The position numbers and the translations under genes were made by a program. From Ascarosepion bandense (Eukaryota; Mollusca; Cephalopoda; Sepiida; Sepiidae), in NCBI GenBank assembly GCA_037127315.1, contig JBBBDQ010000443.1:1429001-1493000 (forward strand): DNA of 64,000 bases, given 5' to 3'. Below, piece after piece: positions 22,131-33,904 of this stretch (positions are counted from its first letter, which is position 1; every line of letters begins with the position of its first letter). The notes below the pieces were generated by a model. The model was not told the origin of the DNA and did not search any database. It saw nothing but the letters and a program-made list of their open reading frames with translations.

Positions 22131-22439
22131 ATAAGCAATCAAGTCACACCGTGTTTTATGTTTTTTATGTCAGTAGTGTAGAAGTTGATATATAAATTTT
22201 TTGTCGGATAACCAATACATCTTGGTTAAAAATTTCATTTATTTTAATAAAAAAAACATTAACCCACAAATAAAAAAAAATTGTTAACCCACAAATCAGA
22301 GAAATTTATACATATCGTTCTCCCAATTTGTTGTATATTATAAGTAGATTATATAGTCTATGAATAGATACTGGCCTTTTATTTAATTTTTATATCATTT
22401 TACAACATTTGTTCATTAACCTCACCTGAGAAAATTCTT
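22131..22439. other. Unassigned AT-rich stretch
   Basis: No gene or shared repeat recognised. It contains two close copies of ACCCACAAATMARA near 22262-22300. Confidence 0.3.
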
Positions 22440-23010
22440 TATGTGCTGTGTCCCTTCAGGATGTAGGTGATAATGGACCTCCACTTATTCCTATCGTTTG
22501 TTGTGCTTAACATTTCTCCTCTTCGAGATGCTATTCCGACATCCACTTGCACAAAACTATCAAGTATATCTCATGCTGCTTTCCCCTGTCTCTCTTTCCT
22601 TTTATCTGTCCTGTGAGTATTAGATTCTCCAAGCCCTCCTTCCTCATTACATGTCCCAAAAACCTCAGCTGTCTCTAACTGATACAAAGTATAAATTTCC
22701 TTTTTGTTTGCATCCTCCCCAAAACTTTCTCATTGCTCGCATGTTTGGTCCGTGGTATCCCCAGAATCCTTCTGCAGAACCATATTTCTGTTGCTTAGAG
22801 TCTCTTCATCTTTGAGGAGATTGTCCAACATTTGCTGCCATATAGGAGGACAGATATTACATAATAATCCAGTACTCTTCTCTTTGTTTTTAATGAAATC
22901 TTCATGTCTTTCAATATTCTAATCAGCTTTTGGAATGCATCCTTGGTCAGGCCAATATTGCACTTTCCGCCCTCTGTTAGAATACTTCCTAGATATCTAA
23001 ATAGGTGTCC
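22440..23010 (-). pseudogene. LINE-B fragment
   Basis: Minus frame (from 22990) reads RYLGSILTEGGKCNIGLTKD, AFQKLIRILK, SLKTKRRVLDYYVISVLLYG, and SKCWTISSKMK, then breaks. The 3' coding end reads TGTGTCCCTTCAGGATGTAG on plus. The simple-repeat tail is absent. Confidence 0.85.
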
Positions 23011-23219
23011 AAACAAAAGGATGACGAGGATGCTTTTACTCATGGATGCTTACCTTACTTAGATAGGCAAGGGAAATCTTATACATGCAAGGGAAAAGAG
23101 TTTAAACAATTTGGGATTTAGATGTTGAAATGAAGACACATGCAGACATAATGACTGGATTATATAAGTTTGATTATATTAAGAAAATCTGCCAAATATT
23201 TGAAGGAAAAACTGATTAA
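23011..23219. other. Unassigned stretch
   Basis: Nothing recognised. Confidence 0.3.
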
Positions 23220-23491
23220 ATTTAGGATGTGGTTTCCGGCTTTCTCTTTTCTAATCTTCTCACTTTTTTTTTTTTTCAATTGGAGTAGATAGATGTATCT
23301 ATCACCCGGTTCACACTCCACCCACGTCTATTGAACAGGTTAAGAGGTTCATCCCTTGTTCCCTGTTTAGGATGTGGTTTCCGGCTTTCTCTTTTCCAAT
23401 CTTTTCACTATTACGTAGCCCCCTGCACATCAGTGGCGCGTTACTGCCTTGCTCGGGGTGATACGATTAAAAAAAAAAAAAAAAAAATTTA
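23220..23491 (+). mobile_element. SINE-C, about 1.3 tandem units
   Basis: A partial body (TTTAGGATGTGGTTTCCGGC to about 23263) plus poly-T/CAA is followed by a full unit from TTGGAGTAGATAGATG. The unit continues through GGTTCACACTCC, CACGTCTATTGAACAGG, the body, GTAGCCCCCTGC and CTCGGGGTGATACGATT, ending in poly-A. The partial-unit junction is the same as in the array at 47452. Confidence 0.85.
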
Positions 23492-24663
23492 ATTTGAGAA
23501 GAATTCATTTCTTAATGAAATAAATGTTTTCTTTTCTGAAACTTGCTTTTTGCCTTTGGATATTGATCAGTTACAAAATGGATTTCAACAACTCATCATT
23601 TTTGTCTGGGCTTTAAAAAAACAGAATGGCAAAATGCAGATATTTTGGAAGGTGGGAAAACAGATTCATATACAGTTTGGGTTTAGGGATTTTTTTTATT
23701 CGATACTAACAACAACTGCATAGCAATTCTTCATTATTATGGGCTGGAAAATTGCCTGCTTGGTATCCATTTTATGTGTATGTTCACATAAATGTTTTTT
23801 GGGAAGTTAAATATGTCTTCCCTTTTCTCTCCTGTTGAACAAACACACGCACATATATATACACACACAGCTCTATTCTATTTTTTTTTTTTTGCTTTTC
23901 TTCTGTATTACCAATTGATGGAAGGGAAGGTTAACAACTACCTGCATGGCTTAACATTAGAATAAGTTTATGATGAACTAGCAAGGTGACCTGTTGTTGC
24001 CTTATTCAAAATCACTTTCAGAATCCTTACAGAATTAACTTAACGTGAGAAATTTTGATGGTCATATAGACTTTAAAAACAGTAAAATTGATATAAAAAA
24101 TGACTCTAAATATATACACAAGCAGTTATTTATTCATTGGTAAACCTAGAAAAGATGCACAAAAGTGAGTCTGCCCGAGACTATAGAAAAGATGGTCTTG
24201 ATCTGCTCCAGGTAACAAGTTTGGTGGGGAGGTGGAGGGTGCACCATTCAGGTGAATTAGTACAACCAATTTTGCATTCTTCTTTATTGCACTAATTTCT
24301 TTCCTTTTTTTTTTTATTATTCCATCAAACAGATTTTGTTGCTGTGGTTAAAGATTTTTTTCAGAGAGAAAGGCGGCAGTAATTACGTTCTGAAAGTCTT
24401 GTGCCTGTTCATGTTCCCTTCCTTTTTTTTCTTTTTGTCTGCAATCAAAATGAAAGTTGTTTAGCTGGGCAGTAAACATTACAATTTCCCTTGGGGGTGG
24501 CACAAACACTAGGTACATCACTGTCTTTATATTTACAAAATATAAGAAAGAGATAAAAAGCATTTAGCAATAAAAAGAAATTTAATAATGAACTTGTTTT
24601 TATTCATTTGTTCTATTTATGATTTCTGGAATGAAGAGTTATCATTATTTACATAATTTATGT
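23492..24663. other. Unassigned AT-rich stretch
   Basis: No gene recognised. 24590-24663 (TTTCTGGAATGAAGAGTTAT and onward) is outer-arm sequence of the foldback family and leads into the satellite. Confidence 0.4.
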
Positions 24664-26352
24664 CAGACTAATATCCTCATCTTTAATTAAGACAGAATAT
24701 TAAGACTAATATCCTCATCTTTAATTAAGACAGAATATTAAGACTAATATCCTCATCTTTAATAACATTAAAGATTAAAATGATATTAAAGATTAATATG
24801 AAGACTAATATCCTCATCTTTAATTAAGACAGAATATTAAGACTAATATCCTCATCTTTAATAATATTAAAGATTAAAATGATATTAAAGATTAATATGA
24901 AGACTAATATCCTCATCTTTAATTAAAACGGAATAATAAGACTAATATCCTCATCTTTAATAATATTAAAGATTAAAATCTTATTAAAGATTTATATGAA
25001 GACTAATATCCTCATTAATTAAGAGAGAATATTAAGACTAATATCCTCATCTTTAATTAAGGCAGAATATTAAGACTAATATCCTCATCTTTAATAATAT
25101 TAAAGATTAATATGAAGACTAATATCCTCATCTTTAATTAAGACAGAATATTAAGACTAATATCCTCATCTTTAATAATATTAAAGATTAAAATCTTATT
25201 AAAGATTTATATGAAGACTAATATCCTCATTAATTAAGAGAGAATATTAAGACTAATATCCTCATCTTTAATAATATTAAAAATTAAAATAATATTAAAG
25301 ATTAATATGAAGACTAATATACTCATCTTTAATTAAGAGAGAATATTAAGACTAATATCCTCATCTTTAATAATATTAAAGATTAAAATAATATTAAAGA
25401 TTAAAATAATATTAAAGATTAATATGAAGACTAATATCCTCATCTTTAATTAAGGCAGAATATTAAGACTAATATCCTCATCTTTAATAATATTAAAGAT
25501 TAATATGAAGATTAATATCCTCATCTTTAATTAAGACAGAATATTAAGACTAATATCCTCATCTTTAATAATATTAAAGATTAAAATCTTATTAAAGATT
25601 TATATGAAGACTAATATCCTCATCTTTAATTAAGACAGAATATTAAGACTAATATCCTCATCTTTAATAATATTAAAGATTAATATGAAGACTAATATCC
25701 TCATCTTTAATTAAGGCAGAATATTAAGACTAATATCCTCATCTTTAATAATATCAAAGATTAAAATAATATTAAAGATTAATATGAAGACTAATATCCT
25801 CATCTTTAATAATATTAAAGATTAAAATCTTATTAAAGATTTATATGAAGACTAATATCCTCATCTTTAATTAAGACAGAATATTAAGACTAATATCCTC
25901 ATCTTTAATAATAAAGATTAAAATAATATTAAAGATTAATATGAAGACTAATATCCTCATCTTTAATTAAGACAGAATATTAAGACTAATATCCTCATCT
26001 TTAAAAATATTAAAGATTAAAATAATATTAAAGATTAATATGAAGACTAATATTCTCATCTTTAATAATATTAAAGATTAAAATAATATTAAATATTAAT
26101 ATGAGAACTAATATCCTCATCTTTAATTAAGACAGAATGTTAAGACTAATATCCTCATCTTTAATAATATTAAAAATTAATATGAAGACTAATATCCTCA
26201 TCTTTAATTAAGACAGAATATTAAGACTAATATCCTCATCTTTAATAATATTAAAGATTAATATGAAGACTAATATCTTCATCTTTAATTAAGACAGAAT
26301 ATGAAGACTAATATCCTCATCTTTAATTAAGACAGAATAATAATTCTGTCTT
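24664..26352. repeat. Satellite array derived from the foldback arm
   Basis: About 36 copies of AGACTAATATCCTCATCTTT, separated alternately by a short spacer (AATTAAGACAGAATATTA) and a longer one rich in AATATTAAAGATTAAAAT. The seed AGACTAATATCCTCATCTTT also occurs once or twice in foldback elements (35345-35470). The array ends in a hairpin, AAGACAGAATAATAATTCTG plus TCTT (about 26325-26352). No coding capacity. Confidence 0.9.
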
Positions 26353-26502
26353 AATTTTGTGATGAGTATTTATCATTATTTACATTGTTATCAGGGGTGA
26401 ATCCAGGGAGTGGTGTAGAGAATGCATGCCCTACCCCACTCTAAAATTTATGAGAAAATATTTTTTGTTGCAAAGTAGATAAGGTAAGCTATTACAGGAT
26501 GT

Positions 26503-26807
26503 GCGTTGTGGCGCAGTGGATATCGGCTCGGAACGAGAAATCGGGGAACTGAGTTCAAATTCCAGTTGAATTCCTTGCATTCACTTACGCGCAAATACCC
26601 TTGGGAAAGGTATTAATCAGTCTCTTCCCTCCAATTATGGGTTAAATAATAGGACAGATTGGGTTCTATATCCTTGGTTGGCAACCAGTCTACTGCAGAA
26701 AGCAATGGCAACCTACTGCGGGATAATCTTCTGCCCAGTCAGTCATGTCTCTTTCGAGACATGATCGCCCAAGCGTGTATTGCACATGGCACTTAACTGA
26801 CTGACTG
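26503..26807 (+). mobile_element. SINE-S, full length
   Basis: Reference copy in forward orientation. The tRNA-like head is TTGTGGCGCAGTGGATATCG (A box) and GAGTTCAAATTCCAG (B box). Next come a 5' linker, ATGGGTTAAATAATAGG, the central block with AAGCAATGGCAACCTACTGC, the hairpin ATGTCTCTTTCGAGACAT, and the 3' end CACTTAACTGACTGACTG. The flanks ATTACAGGATGT and ATTACAAGATGT (26491-26502; 26808-26819) form a 12-bp duplication with one mismatch. SINEs are transcribed by pol III and copied by a partner LINE. Confidence 0.9.
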
Positions 26808-26984
26808 ATTACAAGATGTTATAGAAGTAATTGATCTTAAGCCAACATTAACCCTATCACCATAAACTTGAATCCAATCTTATGAAACAATTTCAATTTT
26901 AATGATATCAATAAATCAAAATTTGAAAATGATCAGTCAAGTTAAAAAAGTTTTTTATAGTATATTTCATTAATGAATTTTCAG

Positions 26985-28405
26985 ATTCACATTATTATTT
27001 ACATTATTTGGACTGTTGTCCTCATTTTTTACTGCCATGTTTAAAACATTTCGACCATTGTACTCTCAGGGCTTAGTCAGATGCTAGGAATTTCAAATGG
27101 AACCCTTTATTTCATTCACTGGGATATATCTTTCTCATTCTATATGATACCACTTCCAGTAGCCATGCAGTTATCTCTCTTTAATACACTGATATCTTCA
27201 AGGACAAATGGCTCAATGGATATTTTTTTATTTATTTATTTTTTTAATCGTATCACTCCGAGCAAGGCGGTAATGCCACTGGGGGCTACATAAGAGTAAA
27301 AAGATTAAGTAGAAGAGAGTGAAGAGGAAGACGAACCAGTTAGAAAGGAGCAAGAGAAGGATGGGAATACAGGTGTGATGACAGTTGCAAAGGTGGGGAG
27401 AAAGGAAAGGATATACGGGGTGGTGAAAGAACTAGAGTCAAGTGGTTAATAGATGAGTATTGACATTGCATTTAAATTCCTGGAGGTTGTAGCTGCCAGG
27501 AAAGCAAGAATATGGAAGCGAGTTCCACAGGCGGGAAGTGTGAGAGAAGAAGCTGCAGGAGTAGAATTGTCATCTGCATTTGGTTAATCTAACTGTGAAT
27601 GGGTGGGACCCAGTTGCCAATCTGGTTGCATGAGTAAACACCTGTTGCAGAGGCACCAGTGACTTAAGTTCGTTGGAGCAGAAGCCATGAAAGTATTTAT
27701 AGAACAAAGGGAGGCCACATCTCATCGGTGGGGAAGTGACTGTAGTCAAGCCACCGAGTCGGTACCTATCATATTACTGATTTTCCTTTGGAGCTGTCGA
27801 GAACACTGAGATGAACAGCAGGGGCGCCTGACCATATATGGCAGCAGTATTCCATGCACAGACGAATGGTTGATTTGTATATATGCAGAATGGATTCAGG
27901 CGGGAAAAACATCCTGGCCCGACACAGTGACCCAACCTTCTTAGCAGTGGATTTAGCTATGGACTCACTGTAGTGGTTCCATTTGAGATCATAAGAGAGG
28001 GTAAGGCCGAGGAGGCGCAGTGTATTGCTCTCAGAGAGACTCGCTTGGTCCATGCTTATGGGAGGCAGGTGAGGTTGCCTGTGATGATTGACAGACAACA
28101 GTTTGGTCTTAGTCGCATAGGTTTTGGTTAATACCAGTGACTTGTAAGTTCAGTATCAAGCTACAGCAGTGGTGAATAAATAACTTAGAGAGTTAAGGTA
28201 AAGGGAGATAATTACATGGCTTCCAGAAGTGGCATCACACAAGGAATGAGAATGATGAAACCCAGTGAGAGAAATAAAGGGTTCAGTTTGAAATTCTCAG
28301 CATCTGAAGAAGACCAGAGCATACAACGGCCGAAACGTCATAAACATGGCAATAAAAATAATGACAACTGTCCGAACAGTGTAAATAATAATGTAAATGT
28401 TTTTA
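26985..28405. mobile_element. Foldback element split by LINE-A
   Basis: The left arm (about 26990-27110) and right arm (about 28270-28405) are inverted copies sharing TTATTTACATTATT, GCCATGTTTAAAACATTTCG and GGGTTCAGTTTGAAATTC. The LINE-A insertion at 27232-28113 lies between them. The plus frame at 28216-28425 lies in the right arm and is not a gene. Confidence 0.75.
27232..28113 (-). pseudogene. LINE-A 3' fragment with an open ORF2 segment
   Basis: Minus frame 28098-27769 reads SVNHHRQPHLPPISMDQASL, LRLLGLTLSYDLKWNHY, STAKKVGSLCRARMFFPPES, and ILHIYKSTIRLCMEYCCHIW, the region after the RT domain. The C-terminal part and 3' end continue to 27240, with TAATCGTATCACTCCGAGCA and poly-T. This is the least damaged LINE-A coding segment in the window. 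It is 5'-truncated and lacks RT. Confidence 0.85.
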
Positions 28406-29633
28406 ACTTCTGTTTAGTCAAGTGAATTTATATTGACTCCCTACTCTGAAGAAAAATACATTACAATTTTATCTAATCTTCCTCAAGCACTTTAGTGAAA
28501 ATATTTTTTTTTAATTATTTTTTTTTTAAATTACTTTTCCTGGAAAAAATTTAAATATAATTGAGAATTTAAAAAAATAAATTCACTTTCACATTTTCTG
28601 TATTCATTTTCAGTCTTCAAAAATGTTCAAATTATATTTCTAAATCAAACCTGTTGCTTATATATCTTCTCAATTCCAAGAATAAGGTTTTCAAAATATT
28701 AAAAAAAAAATTTCCACACATGTTCCGATTTAATCTAAAAAAAAAAAATGAGGTTTAAAATTTTTTTTTTGTTATATTCATCTTCAAAAATATCAAAATT
28801 TTCAATATACTATTTTTCTTTTTTAATTTTTGACTGGGAGAATTAAAACTAAGCAAAGATTCTTTCTTTTCAGTTATTCAAAACATTTTTACATTTATGT
28901 GTTCATTCTTTAAATATTTTTTTCCTGACGTTTTTTAAAATTTAAATTCAGTTCTACATGACTTTGAACATCAGACAGTTCTTTAGACTTTCTCTTAATG
29001 AGAATGACATGGACGTTTTTCAACAGCCACCATCTTAATGTCTTTCCTTAGTTTAAGAACAGTCCAGAAATGAAGTTCTAAGTTCTTCCAGAACATCTGC
29101 ATTGACATCCAATCAGCATGTTGTAATTTCCAATTTCAAATCAAACGTTTTACCCAATGATTTTATAACTTTGTTTCAAATCGAATATTGTCAAGGTTTA
29201 AATTTCCAGAAAAAGTATAAAAATTCGAGGATACGGTGATTTCATGCTTTGAATATTTCAGCCAGAGATTGGTTGGAAAAAATTGATTTTCTCTCATATT
29301 GTGAATGAACTGATTCTGTTTTCTGTGTTCCATGTGTCCTTTTTCCAAGTTATACTCATAGTTTAGCCAAAAAGCTGATCTCAGAATCATGCAATAACTG
29401 GAAAGACTTTCTGGAAGACATGGAAACTCATTCTTTGTTCAATTAGAGGACATTGAGTTGATATCACTCACACTGATCAAAAGCAGAAACTTCAAGGAGT
29501 TACTCAAATTTTGGACTGAGGCTGGAAATGCCATTCCTCAAGATCATCAAGAGAGTGGAAAAAAATAAGTTGTTTCAAAAACATTACAGAATGATCTTCT
29601 TAACTAAATCAAAATCGTCATCCAAAAATTAGA
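28406..29633. other. Unassigned AT-rich stretch
   Basis: No gene recognised. Long A and T runs. The frame at 29163-29390 (minus) has no recognised domain. Confidence 0.3.
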
Positions 29634-29659
29634 TCTAAACTTATTTATAAATGGAAATT

Positions 29660-29702
<43 letters not shown>

Positions 29703-30082
29703 AAGTGTTCTTAGCTAGGTTTTGTGTTGAGGTACCCCCGATAAATATCGAAAATCGATAATCGAAAAAATCGGGTTATAGAAGGAGGGGTCCGATTTTA
29801 ATCAAATTTGATATACTCATAGACAAAGACATAAGAAACGATATTCAGAAGTTTCAAGGTTGCAGTTCTTACAATAGTGCATAAAATTTGATATCGATAC
29901 CAGGAAATCAAAATTTGACTTACATCCATTCATTTTTCTTTCAGTCTACGGTTTCGCTTCAACTGGAAACAACTATTGCTTTTTAGTCTTTCGTGCCAAC
30001 ATCTGAAGATTCTGAGCTCCAGGACCATGGATTAGTTTTAAAGCTTTCATTACACCTGAGCAACACCGGGCTATACTGCTAG
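29634..30082 (+). mobile_element. Helitron-like element H4, full ends
   Basis: Starts TCTAAACTTATTTATAAATG at 29634, preceded by A. Ends ACCTGAGCAACACCGGGCTA then TACTGCTAG at 30082, followed by T. A TG repeat follows the 5' end. It is the short variant at 449 bp. Non-coding. Confidence 0.9.
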
Positions 30083-30359
30083 TTGACAATATATGCAAGC
30101 AAGAATTTGGTCCCTTATTTGGCATTCAAGTTGATGTTAGTGGCTCATCAAATGTTGAGCACTTTGTTTTGGTGTTACGGTATATTTCAAATGGTAAACC
30201 CAAAGGAAAACTCATTGATTACTTCAGTTTCAAGATTATCATTGAAGTATACCTTTGCTGAAATGTTATAAAAAGTCTTAAAACTTGTGGATTGAAGACT
30301 GAAAATTGTATTGGGTTGTCTGGAAAGTTCATGCTGATTTTAAGGGAAATTAGAACAAT

Positions 30360-30470
30360 ACAAAATTATACCATTAAATATTCATTCAACCATAATTATA
30401 CCATTAAATACTATGCCATTAAATATTATACAATTAAATATTATACCATTAAGTATTATACCATAATAAG
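30360..30470. repeat. Short tandem repeat inside mariner
   Basis: About seven degenerate copies of a 15-16 bp unit, TTATACCATTAAATA, between the mariner TIR and the SINE insertion. Confidence 0.8.
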
Positions 30471-30495
30471 CCATTTTCTTGCACATCATTTCTCT

Positions 30496-30801
30496 TCAGT
30501 CAGTCAGTTAAGTGCTATACGTGATACACACTTTGGGCGATCATGTCTCAAAAGAGACATGACTGACTGGGCAGAAGATTATCCTGTAGTAAGTTGCCAT
30601 TGCTTTCTACGGTAGACTGGTTGCCGACCAAGGCTATAGAACCCAGTCTGTCCTATTATTTAACCCATAACTGGTGGGAAGAGACAGATTAATACCTTTC
30701 CCAAGGGTATTTGCGTGTATGTGAATGCAAGGAATTCAACTGGAATTTGAACTCGGCACCCCCAATTTGTCGTTCAGAGTCGATATCCACTGTACCACAA
30801 G
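30496..30801 (-). mobile_element. SINE-S with a perfect 15-bp target duplication
   Basis: The duplication GCACATCATTTCTCT occurs at 30481-30495 and 30802-30816. This fixes the element ends: on minus it begins CTTGTGGTACAGTGGATATC and ends ACTGACTGACTGA. The 15-bp duplication shows LINE-type target-primed insertion into the mariner. Confidence 0.93.
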
Positions 30802-31821
30802 GCACATCATTTCTCTATTTTTCCTTATTTATGCCATCCAAAGAATTAAAATTTTTACTGCTGAGATTATTTGTCAAGGCCCTGACTGAATAAAAATTCA
30901 AAGGAGCCATGTCTAGTGGATATGGCAGCCAAGGTGCAACAATTTTTGCCAGGTTTCCAAAGAAACAAGAGGTCTGGCATTATCCTGATGGAAAACAACA
31001 CCATTCCTGTTCACCAATTCAGGGCCTTTTTCTTGACTTGCTGCCTTTAATTTGTCCAGTATCTTGAGGTATTTTTCAGAATCAATTTACTGGTTATTTG
31101 GCAGAGACTCATCATTCAAGATTTCTTTCCAATTCCACCAGGTGCAAGGCATGGCTTTTTTTAGGATGAAGACTTAATTTGTGGGTGACTAAAGTTGACT
31201 CATATTGCTTACCCAGGATCTTTTTCACTGAACATTGTTGTAAATGATCCATTTCTCATCACTTGTCACAATTGGCTTCAAAATGTGTGCATTTTCATCA
31301 TGTTTATACAGTAATTCATAGATAGAAATGCAAACCAAAAGATTTTTCACTCAGATCATGTGCTACCCAAACAGTGTAGCGATTTGGGTATACAAGCTTT
31401 ACTAAGTGCTTATGGATGGTGGATTTTGCTAAATTTAGTGTTTCTGCCAATTTCTGCATTGTGCAATGTGGGTTCTTCTTAATCAGTGTCTTGATTTAGC
31501 CATAATCTGTAGTGGGAGAAAGGTCTGTCTGAGCGTTCTTCATCAATAAAGCTACAATCACCAACTCTTAACTTCGTTAACCATTTCCGTACAGTTCTGT
31601 CATCTAAAGCACCTTCACCGTATACAGCATTTTTTTTTTTTTTTTGTTGACTGTGAGGCATTTTTTCATTTATGGAAATAAAACATCAAGTGTCTAAAAT
31701 GCACCCTACATTCTTCTATTTTCATAAGGATGCAAGATTGAAATGAATTAAGTAATTTTAAACTTTCTTTCTCAAGAAATAGTTTGAATTATGCTCTAAT
31801 CAGAAATGTGAACATATTATA

Positions 31822-32537
31822 TCTAAACTTATTTAGAAATGGAACTTTGTCTGTGTGTGTGTGTGTGTATGTCCGTTACCTATAGACTCTGAAATGGCTG
31901 AACTGATTTTCTTGAAAATTTACACAGTTGTACTATAAGCGTCTGTGAGTGGTCTTAGCTAGGTTTTGTGTCAAGGTACCCCAGATAAATATTGAAAATC
32001 GATAATCAAAAAAATCGGGTTATAGAATGAGGGGTCCGATTTTAATCAAATTTGATACACTCATAGACAAAGACATAAACGATATTCAGAAGTTTCAAGG
32101 TTGCAGTTCTTACAATAGTGCAGAAAATCAATAATATATATATATATAAAATGCAAGATGTTTGTGTGTGTGTCTGTTTATCTGCTTGTATGTCTGTATT
32201 TTTTCAGCCCTTTTATTTTAGTTTTTGCTTTGGGTTTGGCTCTAAGTAGGTATAATTGTAGTTCTTAGTCTCAGCCATGATACCATTTACTCAGAGGACT
32301 TATTTAGCCTTCAAAATTCAGTTTACGACGAAAATAACTTATTTGATATCGATACCAGGAAATGAAAATTTGACTTACATCCATTCATTTTTCTTTCAGT
32401 CTATGGTTTTGCTTTAACTAGAAACAACTATTGCTTTTTAGTCTTTCGTGCCAATGTCCAAAAAATCTGAGCTCCAGGATCATGGATTAGTTTTAAAGCT
32501 TTCATTACACCTGGGCAACGCCAGGCTATACTGCTAG
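31822..32537 (+). mobile_element. Helitron-like element H5, long variant
   Basis: TCTAAACTTATTTAGAAATG at 31822 (preceded by A) to CTGCTAG at 32537 (followed by T). 716 bp. Carries the extra inner segment with a TA repeat, TCAGCCCTTTTATTTTAG and TGAGACTAAG-type sequence shared with H6. The hairpin is slightly mutated (CCTGGGCAACGCCAGG). Inserted in the 5' part of the mariner. Confidence 0.9.
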
Positions 32538-32593
32538 TCTATTGATAAACTTGACATGTTCTAATGTGTTGAAACTTTCTGGATGACCCAATA

Positions 32594-33904
32594 GATTACT
32601 GACTATCGTTGGAGCAGCTGAAGCACAAGGGTTTTGTAGCACTGTTTCAGAAAGAGGCTATACATGTTGTTTATAATTATTTTGCAGATCATGATTTGAA
32701 TTTAGTCTGATGCAAAAGTTGCAAGATTCCAGAAATACATGCTTAATAACCACAAAGAACTTGCAATTTTGTTTTCAAATTTTCACCAAAAAGAAGTGAC
32801 TTACTTCAAACATGCATTGAAGAGTACAATGTCACCAATTATGCTAAAATATCAATGTTTTCTGTATGACTTGGTAGGTAGAAAAGCACTTTGTTTTAGA
32901 AGATGTCTCAGAAATGTATAGCTCTTTATTGTCTTTTGAAGATGAATAATAGCAACAGATGGCTTGCACAGTAACAGTCTTGTTCAGAGCCAACAAGCTT
33001 TTTGAAGTCAATCACTAATTCTACATTTATTGCATCTTTTCAAGTAGCAAAATTCTTCTTCAGTTTTACTAGAAAGCTGAGTATCATGTTCTAAAGATCT
33101 GAAATGTATGTTTTGAAAGCTTTTGCAATGATCAAAACCATCAAAACCTTTCAAGAAAATATTTGAAAATGCAGAGCTTATAATCATCCTAGCCTTTGGG
33201 AAATAGAGAAACCAAGACAGTCTGCTTGACAAACCTAGAGCGCCAATGTTTTGTCCACAACATTTGATAAACATTTAAAGCATACAATCAATATTCCATT
33301 TTTTTTTGACACTCTTTTATGTAAGAATTCAGCTATTGATTTTCAACCATGTCACTACATTTAGTCTCATGGATCAATCTTCTACCTGTGAACCTTTAGA
33401 AATTACAAGAATGTACTGTTAAAAATCTTCATGAGTGGTTCAAAGTTGATTTTGATGTAACCAAAGAATTTCTGAACCCAAATGTAATCATCTGGAAAAC
33501 CATGTGGGACAAAGCTTCTTTGAAACCTGAAACAGTTTTTCAAACTCTGCAACACTATATTTTCAGACATTATGAAAGTTCTTCAACTTTTCTCACTTAC
33601 CGGTGTGTCTGCCAGTTCTGTTGAGTGAGCAAACTCATCCTTGAAGTTAAAAAAAAAATCAAATGAGGCACTCAAAGAGTGAGACAGATTCAAGTCCTTG
33701 TTCTTTTGTATGTTCACAAAATCATTCAGTCAAACCATGACAAAATAGTGAACTTTTATGCAAATAAGAATCTGTGAAAATTGAACCTAGTAAATCCTCT
33801 TTTATAAGCACTATATAATCAAACTTTGAATCTAAAATTTTGAATTTACAATTTTACATATCAAATAAATGAAAGAAAATGCAAATTTAAACTTATAACA
33901 CGTC
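32594..33904. other. Unassigned stretch with medium frames
   Basis: Plus frame 32739-32921 (60 codons) and minus frame 33008-33274 (88 codons, Cys/His-containing) lie here. The surrounding sequence has many stops. The composition is less simple than its neighbours, so this may be a decayed transposon, but I recognise no family. Confidence 0.3.

Larger units (their letters stand above)
30311..32591 (-). pseudogene. mariner element with two nested insertions
   Basis: TIRs: TTGGGTTGTCTGGAAAGTTC at 30311 and, in reverse complement from 32591, TTGGGTCATCCAGAAAGTTT. TA lies on both sides. The transposase reads on minus: MPHSQQKKKKN, then AVYGEGALDDRTVRKWLTKL near 31630. Decayed sequence follows with VFHQDNARP near 31000 (second catalytic Asp kept), and LDMAPLNFYSVRAL near 30900, where the third Asp expected in APSDFYLFRAL is Asn. 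A SINE-S (30496-30801) and a Helitron (31822-32537) are inserted. Without them about 1.25 kb remains, the normal mariner length. Mariners cut and paste at TA; this copy is inactive. Confidence 0.88.

Noticed and set aside
24664..26352. CRISPR array
   Set aside because: Spacers are repeats themselves, lengths vary, the flanks are transposon arms, and this is animal DNA.
26503..26570. True tRNA gene
   Set aside because: A and B boxes are present, but it is the head of a 305-bp SINE, with no complete cloverleaf and many copies.
28300..28350. Hammerhead ribozyme in the foldback arm (CTGAAGA...GAAACGTC)
   Set aside because: CTGAAGA and GAAAC are present, but stem II would need an extra unpaired base and stems I and III do not form. 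Copies at 10080 and 42590 are worse.
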